DNA of 64,000 bases from Actinomadura sp. NBRC 104412 (lineage in GTDB: Bacteria > Actinomycetota > Actinomycetes > Streptosporangiales > Streptosporangiaceae), in NCBI RefSeq assembly GCF_030269515.1, contig NZ_BSTM01000015.1:91970-155969 (forward strand). The letters run 5' to 3'. Below, in pieces: positions 40,088-47,714 of the stretch; position 1 is the stretch's first letter, and every line of letters starts with the position of its first letter. Below the pieces are notes generated by a model. The model was not told where the DNA came from, searched no databases, and worked only from the letters and a program-made list of their open reading frames with translations. The position numbers were made by a program, and so were the translations under genes.

Positions 40088-40921
40088 CTATCTCCAGACC
40101 GCGCCGGCGTCGATCGGCAAGGCCACGCCGGTGATGTAGCGCGCCATGTCGGAGGTGAGGAACAGGAGGGCGTTGCTGACGTCGACGGATTCGATCCAGT
40201 CCACCGGAAGCAGCGCCGTCGCGCGGGAGGCCGCGGCGAACTGCTCCTTGGTGGGGTTCTCCTCTTCGGGGACGAAGAGGCGGTACATCACGTCGTTCTG
40301 GATCATGTCGGTGTCGACCTGGGTGGGGTTGACCGTGTTGACCCTGATGCCGTGCGGTGCCAGCTCGACGGCGAGGGCGCGCATGAGCCCCACGACGCCG
40401 TGCTTGGCCGCGACGTAGTGCGCGACGTTCGGGTACGACTTGAGCCCGGCAACGGAGCTGGTCAGGACGATGGACCCGCCGCGCCCGCCCGCGAGAATGT
40501 GCGGGATGGCGACCTTGGTCGTGCGCCACACCCCGGTGAGGTTGACATCGATCATGTCCCGCCAGGCCCGCTCGCTCAGTTCGCCGAGGGAGCCGCTCGA
40601 CAGGATCCCGGCGTTGGCCACGACGATGTCGAGGCGGCCCAGCTCGCGCACGCCGTCGTCGACGGCCGCCCGCAGGCTCCCGGTGTCGCGGACGTCGGCG
40701 GGGCGCGCGACGATCCGCCGGCCGAGCGCCTCGACCTGCCGTACCGTCTCGGCCAGGTCCTCCGCGGTGGCGAGCCCATAGCCGACCGTGTCCATCTGCT
40801 CGCAGATGTCGACGGCGATGATGTCCGCGCCCGCGGCGGCCAGCGTGACGGCGTGACTGCGGCCCTGGCCGCGGGCGGCGCCGGTGATGAAGGCGACCTG
40901 TCCGTCCAGCGAGGTGTTCAT
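40088..40921 (-). CDS. SDR oxidoreductase, mycofactocin-coupled type (1)
   Basis: 277-residue short-chain dehydrogenase. TGAARGQGRSHAVTLAAAGA is the cofactor loop, NAGILSSGSL follows, and YVAAKHG holds the catalytic Tyr/Lys. Between strand 2 and helix 3 is an insert (DICEQMDTVGYGLATAEDLA) characteristic of the mycofactocin-coupled SDR group (carveol dehydrogenase-like), in which bound NAD is re-oxidised by mycofactocin. Last gene of the operon; ATG 40921 overlaps the preceding SDR stop by four bases. Confidence 0.85.
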   Translation of the reverse strand: MNTSLDGQVAFITGAARGQGRSHAVTLAAAGADIIAVDICEQMDTVGYGLATAEDLAETVRQVEALGRRIVARPADVRDTGSLRAAVDDGVRELGRLDIVVANAGILSSGSLGELSERAWRDMIDVNLTGVWRTTKVAIPHILAGGRGGSIVLTSSVAGLKSYPNVAHYVAAKHGVVGLMRALAVELAPHGIRVNTVNPTQVDTDMIQNDVMYRLFVPEEENPTKEQFAAASRATALLPVDWIESVDVSNALLFLTSDMARYITGVALPIDAGAVWR

Positions 40922-41760
40922 CGGGCCAGCACCCCCGCGTCGACCGGCAGTCCGATGCCGGTCACGAACCGCGCCTCGTCGGAGGCGAGGAACGCGACCG
41001 CGTCGCTGACGTCGGACGGGTCGAGCCAGGGCGTCGGCAGCAGCATTCCGTCCTGCGAGGCGGCGGCGAACTGCTCCCTCGTGGGTTCCTCGACGTCCGG
41101 GACGAACAGCCGGCGGACCAGCGGATTCTGGATCATGTCGGTGTCGACCTGGGTCGGGTTCACCGCGTTGACCCGGATGCCCTGCGCGCCCAGCTCCTGC
41201 GCGAGCGTCTTGGTCAACCCCATCAGCGCGTGCTTCGCCGAGACGTAGTGGGCGATGCCGCCGTACGGGCGCAGCCCCGCCGTGGAGCTCGTGATCACGA
41301 TGCTGCCGCCGCCGGAGCCGATCAGATGCGGGGCGGCGGCCTTGCACGTGATCCACACCCCGGTGAGGTTGACGTCGATGACGTCCTGCCACACCTCGTC
41401 GGTCAGTTCCCAGCTCGGGACGCCGCCGCTGTGGATGCCGGCGTTGGCCACGACGATGTCGAGCCGGCCGAGCCGGGCCACGGCGTCATCGACCGCGGCG
41501 CGCGTCCCGTCCAGGTCGCGCACGTCGGCCACCGCCGTGACGACCTCGCGGCCGGTGGCGGTGACGAGCCCGGCGGTCTCGGCCAGGTCGTCCGGTGTGG
41601 ACAGCGGGTACGGAACGGTGTCGATCTGCCGGCAGAGGTCGAGCGCGATGATGTCGGCGCCCTCCTCGGCCAGCCGGACCGCGTGGGCGCGGCCCTGGCC
41701 GCGTGCCGCGCCGGTGACCAGCGCGACCCTTCCTTCTGCGCGTTTACGGTTGACGGCCAA
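40918..41760 (-). CDS. SDR oxidoreductase, mycofactocin-coupled type (2)
   Basis: 280-residue paralogue of the previous gene: TGAARGQGRAHAVRLAEEGA, the insert DLCRQIDTVPYPLSTPDDLA, NAGIHSGGVP and YVSAKHA with the Tyr/Lys pair. It starts at TTG 41760 with GAAGGAG at 7-8 bases. About 50-60% identity by eye to its neighbour shows tandem duplication, perhaps giving dehydrogenases for successive alcohols or stereoisomers of the same substrate. Confidence 0.85.
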   Translation of the reverse strand: MAVNRKRAEGRVALVTGAARGQGRAHAVRLAEEGADIIALDLCRQIDTVPYPLSTPDDLAETAGLVTATGREVVTAVADVRDLDGTRAAVDDAVARLGRLDIVVANAGIHSGGVPSWELTDEVWQDVIDVNLTGVWITCKAAAPHLIGSGGGSIVITSSTAGLRPYGGIAHYVSAKHALMGLTKTLAQELGAQGIRVNAVNPTQVDTDMIQNPLVRRLFVPDVEEPTREQFAAASQDGMLLPTPWLDPSDVSDAVAFLASDEARFVTGIGLPVDAGVLAR

Positions 41761-41772
41761 CGAACGGCTCCT

Positions 41773-42471
41773 TCACAGGACGGGAGTGCCGCCACGGCCC
41801 ACGACTATCCAGATCGACACCGACTCGACGTCGAACGGATTGTGCAGCCGGTGGGGTGTCATGGATTCGAAGCGGATGGAATCCCCGGCATTGAGTTCGT
41901 AATGGGTGAAGCCGACCTGGACGTGCAGCCCACCGGAAATGACGTACCCGTACTCCACGCCGGGATGGTGGATCAGGCTGTCCTCGGGACAGGACTCGCC
42001 TCCGGGCGCGTAGACGACGTGCAGGAAGTCGTTCTCCGGGTCGTGGTCGGAGGTCAGCCGTCCCCACACCGCCTTGTCCATCCGCAGCTCGTGCCGGCGG
42101 TCGCCGCGCTGGAGCGGCGACCCGGGCTCGGTGTCGCGCTGGTCGGGCACGGAGGGGCGGCCCGCTTCCTTCTGGATCAGCTTGAGCCCCTGCGCCGGAG
42201 GGCCGGACGACGCGGTGGAGTCCACGGGCATCAGGTCGTCCAGTGGCACACCCATCTCGGTGGCGATCGCGTACAGCGTGCCGACCGATGGTTTCGTACG
42301 GCCGAGCTCGACCTGGGATATGAAGCTCGGCGACACGTCGACCCGCCTGGCCATCTCGCGTACGGACATCCCCGCGGCCAGTCGCGCTTTCCGCAACTTC
42401 TGCCCCACCGTGTCGAGGGGGGAGGCGGAATTGGGCGGCGGACCGTCTGCGGGGTCGCTCGATGTGCTCAT
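41773..42471 (-). CDS. XRE-family regulator with cupin domain
   Basis: 232-residue regulator. Residues about 25-80 are the helix-turn-helix (KLRKARLAAGMSVREMARRV, VSPSFISQVELGRTKPSVGT), and the C-terminal part is a cupin (VSSGGEYGYVISGG-like block LIHHPGVEYGYVISGGLHVQ, then HYELNAGDSIRFESMTPHRL). Such XRE-cupin proteins usually sense the pathway's metabolite. ATG 42471 has GGGGA upstream; a GTG at 42486 is an alternative. It is embedded in the operon between SDR genes, so it is the probable local regulator. Confidence 0.9.
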   Translation of the reverse strand: MSTSSDPADGPPPNSASPLDTVGQKLRKARLAAGMSVREMARRVDVSPSFISQVELGRTKPSVGTLYAIATEMGVPLDDLMPVDSTASSGPPAQGLKLIQKEAGRPSVPDQRDTEPGSPLQRGDRRHELRMDKAVWGRLTSDHDPENDFLHVVYAPGGESCPEDSLIHHPGVEYGYVISGGLHVQVGFTHYELNAGDSIRFESMTPHRLHNPFDVESVSIWIVVGRGGTPVL

Positions 42472-42531
42472 GGGGTCCCCATTCACTGTTACGAGTTCAC
42501 CTTCAAAAGGAAGTCTCAGGCAGGGCGGGCG

Positions 42532-43287
42532 TCATGGCAAAACCCATCCGCCGTCCACGGTGAAGGCGGCTCCGTGGATAAAGTCGGCGTCGTCGCTCGC
42601 CAGGAAGAGCGCCATATGCGCGATCTCCTCCGGCCGTCCCCACCGGCCCGCGGGCGTGTTCGCGACGGCCTCGTCGACGTGCGGGTTCCGGCCCTCGGGG
42701 GTGAGCAGGTGCCCGGTCATCCCGGTGTGGATCGCACCGGGGCAGATGGCGTTCACGCGGATGCCCTGCTTGCCGTAGTCGAACGCGAGCTGCCTGGTGA
42801 AGCCCAGCAGCGCGTGCTTGGACGACGTGTACGCCGCGCCGCCGCCGCCCGCCACGAACGAGGAGATCGAGGCTGTGTTGATGATGACGCCCTTCTTTTG
42901 CGCGAGCATCGGCGTGAGGACGGCCCGGGAGAACAGGAACGGCCCGGTGATGTTGATCGCCATCGTCCGGTTCCACAGTTCGTCGGACGTGTCGAGCGCC
43001 GGGGTGTAGTCGTCGAGGACACCGGCGTTGTTGCAGAGGATGTCGACGCGGCCGAACAGTTCGAGCGTCCGGGCGACGACGCGCTCGACGTCCGCCCGCA
43101 CGGACACGTCGGCGGTCTCGGCGACGCTGCGTCCGTCGCCGAGCCGCTCGACGGTCTCCCGCACGGGGTCGGCGCGCACGTCGACGGCGACGACGGTCGC
43201 GCCGTTCTCGCTGAACTCCTGGGCCATGGCCCGGCCCATGCCGGAACCGGCCCCGGTGATGATCGCGACGCGCTTGTCCAGCTTCAT
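42532..43287 (-). CDS. SDR oxidoreductase, classical type
   Basis: 251-residue classical short-chain dehydrogenase: TGAGSGMGRAMAQEFSENGA, NNAGVLDDYTPAL, Ser in NTASISSFVAG and YTSSKHA with the catalytic Tyr/Lys. Unlike the other three SDRs here it lacks the mycofactocin-type insert, so it should use freely exchanging NAD(P). AAGGAGA precedes ATG 43287, which overlaps the E1 stop by four bases. Substrate probably the operon's ketone or alcohol intermediate. Confidence 0.88.
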   Translation of the reverse strand: MKLDKRVAIITGAGSGMGRAMAQEFSENGATVVAVDVRADPVRETVERLGDGRSVAETADVSVRADVERVVARTLELFGRVDILCNNAGVLDDYTPALDTSDELWNRTMAINITGPFLFSRAVLTPMLAQKKGVIINTASISSFVAGGGGAAYTSSKHALLGFTRQLAFDYGKQGIRVNAICPGAIHTGMTGHLLTPEGRNPHVDEAVANTPAGRWGRPEEIAHMALFLASDDADFIHGAAFTVDGGWVLP

Positions 43288-45281
43288 CCTGATCTCCTTC
43301 GTGGGTAGGGGTCCGACATCAGCCACCGCGCGGCGGCGGCGATGCCGGTCTCGTCGGGGATCCACGCCCGTTCGAGGCTCGGGGCGTACGGCGTCGGCGC
43401 GGTCGGGGCGCCGACCCGTGCGACGGGTGCGTCCAGGGACCAGAAGCCCTCGTTCACGGCCAGGGCCGCCAGCTCGGCGCCCACGCCGAACTCGGTGACC
43501 GCCTCGTGCGCGATCAGCAGCCGGTTGGTGCGCCCGAGGGACTCCAGCACCGTGCGCCGGTCGAGCGGGGCGATCGTGCGCAGGTCGATGACCTCGGCGT
43601 CGATGCCCTCCGCCGCCAGCGTCTCCGCGGCGTCGAGCGCGAGCCGCGCCATCCGGGACCACGAGACGATCGTCAGGTCGGTGCCCGCGCGGGTGATGCG
43701 GGCCCTGCCAAGGGGAACGCGGTGGTCCGGCGCGGGCATCGCCGCCTTGCGCTCGTACAGCAGCCGGTTCTCGATGAAGATCACCGGGTTGTCGTCGTCG
43801 ATGGCGGTGCGGAGCAGGCCGTACGCGTCCTCCGGCGTGCTGGGCATCACCACGGTCAGTCCGGGGATGTGCGCGAGCAACGCTTCGAGGCTCTGCGAAT
43901 GCTGGCTGCCCGAGGAGCGTCCCGACCCGAACTGGGTGCGCACGACCATCGGCACCGTGACCGCCCCGCCGGTCATGAACCGCAGCTTGGCGGCCTGGTT
44001 CATGAGCTGGTCCAGGCAGGTGCCGAGGAAGTCCAGGTACATGAGCTCCACGACCGGCCGCAGCCCGGCCATCGCCGCGCCCACGCCGAGCCCCATGATC
44101 GCCGTCTCGGAGATCGGGGTGTCCAGGACGCGGCCGGGGAACTCCTGCGCGAGCCCGCGGGTCAGCCCGAAGACGTTGCCCCCGCCGACGTCGATGCCCG
44201 CGAGGAACACCCTCGGGTCGTCCGCGAGCGCGTCGCGCATCGCCTGGCGGAGGATCCGCGAGGTGGACACCGGCTTGGCGGCGTCGGCCGGTCGTGCCCC
44301 GAGGGTGGCCGGCGGCCGTTCCGCGACATCGGGGCGCGGGCTGGCCACGTAGTCGAGGACGGTCGCGGGATCGGGCTCGTCCGAGTCGGCCGCGAACCTC
44401 TCCGCCTCGGCGACCTGCCGGGCGACCTCGTCCTCGACCAGGTCCAGCTCACCGGCGGGCACGCCCAGCTCGGCGAGGCGCGCGCGGGTCCGCCGCAGCG
44501 GGTCTTCGGGCGCGTCGTCGGGGTCGTCCCCCGCGCGGTACCTCTGCTGGTCCCCCTCGTAGTGCCCACGCACGCGCAGCGTCACCGCCTCGACGAGCCG
44601 CGGACCCCCGCCCGCGCGCACCTCGTCGAACACCTCGGCCATCGCCGCCTCCACGGCCTCGACGTCGTTCCCGTCGACGGCGCGGAACGGCAGGCCGTAG
44701 CCCGCGGCCCGGGAGGACAGCGGGACGGCGTGCTGGTCGCTCGTCCGGGAGAACTCCGAGAAGCCGTTGTTCTCGCAGACGAAGACGATCGGCAGGCGCC
44801 AGAGCGCGGCGAGGTTGACCGACTCGTGGAACGCGCCGGTGGCCACGGCGCCGTCGCCGAAGAACGCGATCGCGAGGGCGTCGGAGTCCCGTACGCGCAG
44901 AGCGTGGGCGGCCCCGGTGGCGATCGGCAGGCCGGCCCCCACGATGCCGTTGGCGCCGAAGATGCCCAGCGCCGGGTCGGCGACGTGCATGGAGCCGCCG
45001 CGGCCACGGCAGGCGCCGGTCGCCTTGCCGGTCAGCTCGGCGAACATGCCGGCCGGGTCGAGTCCCTTGGCGAGCACGTGCCCGTGACCGCGGTGCGTGG
45101 ACGTGATGATGTCGTCGGGGCGGGCGCGGAACAGCGTGCCGACGGCGACCGCCTCCTGGCCGACGGACAGGTGCACGAATCCGGGGATGGCGCCCTGGCC
45201 GTAGAGCACCGCGATCCGCTCCTCCATCTTGCGGATGAGCAGCATCCGCCGGAACGCGGTGAGCAGGTCGTCACGGTTCAC
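43284..45281 (-). CDS. Fused E1 alpha/beta thiamin diphosphate dehydrogenase component
   Basis: 665-residue cytoplasmic enzyme that joins the alpha and beta chains of a 2-oxo acid dehydrogenase E1 (acetoin/branched-chain/pyruvate type). Alpha part: HRGHGHVLAKGLDPAGMFAE, GGSMHVAD, the ThDP motif GDGAVATGAFHESVNLAALW ending VCENN. The linker lies around residue 330, then the beta part: RVFLAGIDVGGGNVFGLTRG, ISETAIMGLGVGAAMAGLRP. No E2 (lipoyl) or E3 gene is in the operon. It may use an unlinked E2, or it may cleave or ligate substrate as a carboligase. Four-base overlaps on both sides. Confidence 0.88.
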   Translation of the reverse strand: MNRDDLLTAFRRMLLIRKMEERIAVLYGQGAIPGFVHLSVGQEAVAVGTLFRARPDDIITSTHRGHGHVLAKGLDPAGMFAELTGKATGACRGRGGSMHVADPALGIFGANGIVGAGLPIATGAAHALRVRDSDALAIAFFGDGAVATGAFHESVNLAALWRLPIVFVCENNGFSEFSRTSDQHAVPLSSRAAGYGLPFRAVDGNDVEAVEAAMAEVFDEVRAGGGPRLVEAVTLRVRGHYEGDQQRYRAGDDPDDAPEDPLRRTRARLAELGVPAGELDLVEDEVARQVAEAERFAADSDEPDPATVLDYVASPRPDVAERPPATLGARPADAAKPVSTSRILRQAMRDALADDPRVFLAGIDVGGGNVFGLTRGLAQEFPGRVLDTPISETAIMGLGVGAAMAGLRPVVELMYLDFLGTCLDQLMNQAAKLRFMTGGAVTVPMVVRTQFGSGRSSGSQHSQSLEALLAHIPGLTVVMPSTPEDAYGLLRTAIDDDNPVIFIENRLLYERKAAMPAPDHRVPLGRARITRAGTDLTIVSWSRMARLALDAAETLAAEGIDAEVIDLRTIAPLDRRTVLESLGRTNRLLIAHEAVTEFGVGAELAALAVNEGFWSLDAPVARVGAPTAPTPYAPSLERAWIPDETGIAAAARWLMSDPYPRRRSG

Positions 45282-46849
45282 CGGCGTTCGCCCCGGCCCT
45301 CGGCGAGCTCGCGGACCGCCCTCTCCCGCAGCCGGAACTTCTGGATCTTCCCGCTCTCGGTCCGCGGCAGCCGGTCGGTCACCAGCAGGTACTCCGGCAG
45401 CTTGTGCTTGGCGATGTCGTGCTCCAGCAGGAACCCGCCGAGCTCGCGCAGCGTCGGCGGTGACGCGTCCTCGCGGGTGACGACGAACGCGCAGGCCCGT
45501 TCGCCCAGGGTGTCGTCCGGCACGCCGACGATGGCGACGTCCGCGACCGCGGGATGCTCCAGCAGGTAGTCCTCGACCTCCTTGACGCTGATGTTCTCGC
45601 CGCCGCGCACGACGATGTCCTTCACCCGGCCCGCGATCGTGATCCCGCCGTCGGGAGAGATCGTCGCCAGGTCACCGGTGCGGAACCAGCCGTCGGCCGT
45701 GAAGGACTCGGCGGTGTGCCGGGCGTCGAGATACCCCAGGCACAGCTCGGGGCCGCGCACCTCCAATTCCCCGACGCCGTTCACCGGATCGGCGAGGCGG
45801 GCCTGGGAGGACCCGGTGAGCCGCCCGTCGGTGTCCGCGCGGATGCGTTCCGGGTCGTCGGGTCCGCCGCAGGTCACGGTCGGCATCTCGGTCAGCCCGT
45901 AGGCGCGGACCACGACCGCGTCGAGCACCTCGGTGGCCCGCCGTACCAGGTTGGGCGGGACGTCGGCGCCGCCGCAGACGAACCCGGTCAGCGCCGAGGT
46001 CGTGCCGCGCCGGGCGTACTCGTCGCAGAGCCCGCGCAGGAACGGCGTCGCGCCGACGCTGAACGTGCAGGCGTTGGCCTCGACGATGTCCACCCCGGCC
46101 GCCGCGTCCCACTCCGCCTGGAGCACGACCGAGCCGCCGACCAGCAGGGGCATCATCACCCCGTACACCAGTCCGGTGATGTGACCGACCGGGGACGGCA
46201 TGTAGACCCGGTCGCCGTCGAGCCGGAACAGCCGCGCGATCGACCAGGCGTCGCTGAGCAGCGTCCGGTGGCTGTGCAGCACGCCCTTCGGGACGCCGGT
46301 CGTGCCGGAGGTGAACATCAGCACGCACACGTCGTCGAGACCGGCGTCGAGCTCCGGCTCGGACGCGGACACCTCGTCCTCGGCGGCCTCCGGGTCCCGT
46401 ACGGTCAGGACCGGGACGTCCCGCCCGGCCCGCGCGGTCGCGGCACGGATCATCTCCGGGTGGCGGGTGTTCCGGTAGCGGGCCGGTGCCACGAAGGCGG
46501 CGATGTCGCAGGCCGCGAGGATCCGCTCCAGCTCGGCCGCCCGGAAGTTCACCGGCACCGGGCACACCACGGCGCCCATCCCCCACAGCGCGTGGGCCGT
46601 CGCGACCGCCTCCCACCAGTTCGGAAGCTGGACGCCGACGACGTCGCCGCGCCGGACCCCCGCCGCCCGCAGCCGGGCCTGCTGGACGGCGACCGCCGAC
46701 AGCAGCGCGCCGGAGTCCAGGCGTGTGGCGCCGTCCACCACCTGCGTGCGCGCGTCGGCCAGGGCGGCCGCGAGAACGGCGGGGGTGGCGGCGGTGATCT
46801 CCTCCGCTTCGGGATGGCGCGTCGTGGGCGCCCAGGTGCCGGTGAGCAT
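45278..46849 (-). CDS. AMP-dependent acyl-CoA synthetase/ligase
   Basis: 523-residue ANL-superfamily ligase. P-loop MFTSGTTGVPKGVLHSHRTL, VRAYGLTEMPTVTCGG, FTADGWFRTGDLATISPDGG and the C-terminal GKIQKFRLRER with catalytic Lys. It activates a carboxylic acid to its CoA ester through an adenylate. In context the acid is a product of the E1 or dehydrogenase steps, or the imported compound itself. It overlaps E1 by four bases. Confidence 0.9.
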   Translation of the reverse strand: MLTGTWAPTTRHPEAEEITAATPAVLAAALADARTQVVDGATRLDSGALLSAVAVQQARLRAAGVRRGDVVGVQLPNWWEAVATAHALWGMGAVVCPVPVNFRAAELERILAACDIAAFVAPARYRNTRHPEMIRAATARAGRDVPVLTVRDPEAAEDEVSASEPELDAGLDDVCVLMFTSGTTGVPKGVLHSHRTLLSDAWSIARLFRLDGDRVYMPSPVGHITGLVYGVMMPLLVGGSVVLQAEWDAAAGVDIVEANACTFSVGATPFLRGLCDEYARRGTTSALTGFVCGGADVPPNLVRRATEVLDAVVVRAYGLTEMPTVTCGGPDDPERIRADTDGRLTGSSQARLADPVNGVGELEVRGPELCLGYLDARHTAESFTADGWFRTGDLATISPDGGITIAGRVKDIVVRGGENISVKEVEDYLLEHPAVADVAIVGVPDDTLGERACAFVVTREDASPPTLRELGGFLLEHDIAKHKLPEYLLVTDRLPRTESGKIQKFRLRERAVRELAEGRGERR

Positions 46850-46853
46850 GCGG

Positions 46854-47714
46854 TCAGACCTCGCGGACCGGGTTCGGGTTGCTGCCGGGGAGCACCGCGT
46901 GGCCGCCGTCGACGGGCAGGGCGACGCCGGTGATGTCGCGGGCGTCGTCGGAGGCGAGGAACACCACCGAGCCGCTGATGCTGCTCGGCGCCAGCAGTCC
47001 GCGCCCGGCGATCGCGGACCAGCCGTACGCGTTGTCCCGCCGGTCCTGCGGCGTGCCGCCCGGCCCGCCCGCCATCATGTCGTAGGCGCCCTGCCAGTCG
47101 TTCATCTTGGTGTCCACGATCCCCGGGCAGACCGCGTTGCACCGGATGTTGTACGGCCCCAGCTCGATGGCCGCGTTGCGCATCAGCCCGAGCACGCCGT
47201 GCTTGGCCGCCACGTAGTGGGTCATGCCGGCGCCGGCCTCGAAGCCGTTGACCGACGAGGTCAGCACGATCGAACCGCGCTTCTGCTCGATCATGGTCGG
47301 GACGACGGCCTTGACCGAGCGCCATGCCCCGGTCAGGTTGATGTCGAGCATCTCCTGCCACTGCTCGTCGGTGAGCTCCCAGAGCCGGCCGAGCGCCCAG
47401 ATCCCGGCGTTGGCGATCAGGATGTCGATGCGCCCGAACTCGGCCACGCCGCGGCGGACCACGTCGTCCAGGCCGCCGCCGTCGCGGACGTCGCACTCGG
47501 CCGCGATCACCCGCCGGCCGAGGCCCTCGATCTCCTTCGCGGTGGCGTCGAGATCGGCGCGCGTCGCCAGCGGGTACGGGGCGGTGTCCACGTCCCGGCA
47601 CAGGTCGATCGCGATGATGTCCGCGCCGGCCGCGGCGAGGGCGAGGGCGTGCGAGCGGCCCTGGCCGCGAGCCGCACCGGTGACGAATGCCACTTGTCCG
47701 GTCAGATCAGGCAT
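46854..47714 (-). CDS. SDR oxidoreductase, mycofactocin-coupled type (3)
   Basis: 286-residue third member with TGAARGQGRSHALALAAAGA, the insert DLCRDVDTAPYPLATRADLD, NAGIWALGRL and YVAAKHG. It is more distant from the two at the operon's end and has a longer C-terminal loop (WQGAYDMMAGGPGGTPQDRR). The start overlaps the transporter stop by eight bases. The presence of three such SDRs strongly suggests the organism makes mycofactocin, whose biosynthesis genes are not in this window. Confidence 0.85.
   Translation of the reverse strand: MPDLTGQVAFVTGAARGQGRSHALALAAAGADIIAIDLCRDVDTAPYPLATRADLDATAKEIEGLGRRVIAAECDVRDGGGLDDVVRRGVAEFGRIDILIANAGIWALGRLWELTDEQWQEMLDINLTGAWRSVKAVVPTMIEQKRGSIVLTSSVNGFEAGAGMTHYVAAKHGVLGLMRNAAIELGPYNIRCNAVCPGIVDTKMNDWQGAYDMMAGGPGGTPQDRRDNAYGWSAIAGRGLLAPSSISGSVVFLASDDARDITGVALPVDGGHAVLPGSNPNPVREV

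Noticed and set aside
41230..43308. 692-residue open frame on the plus strand
   Set aside because: Antisense to two SDR genes and the XRE-cupin gene, with no recognisable motif.
43506..45569. 687-residue open frame on the plus strand opposite E1
   Set aside because: Antisense to the ThDP enzyme, which has its GDG..NN motif and proper overlaps.
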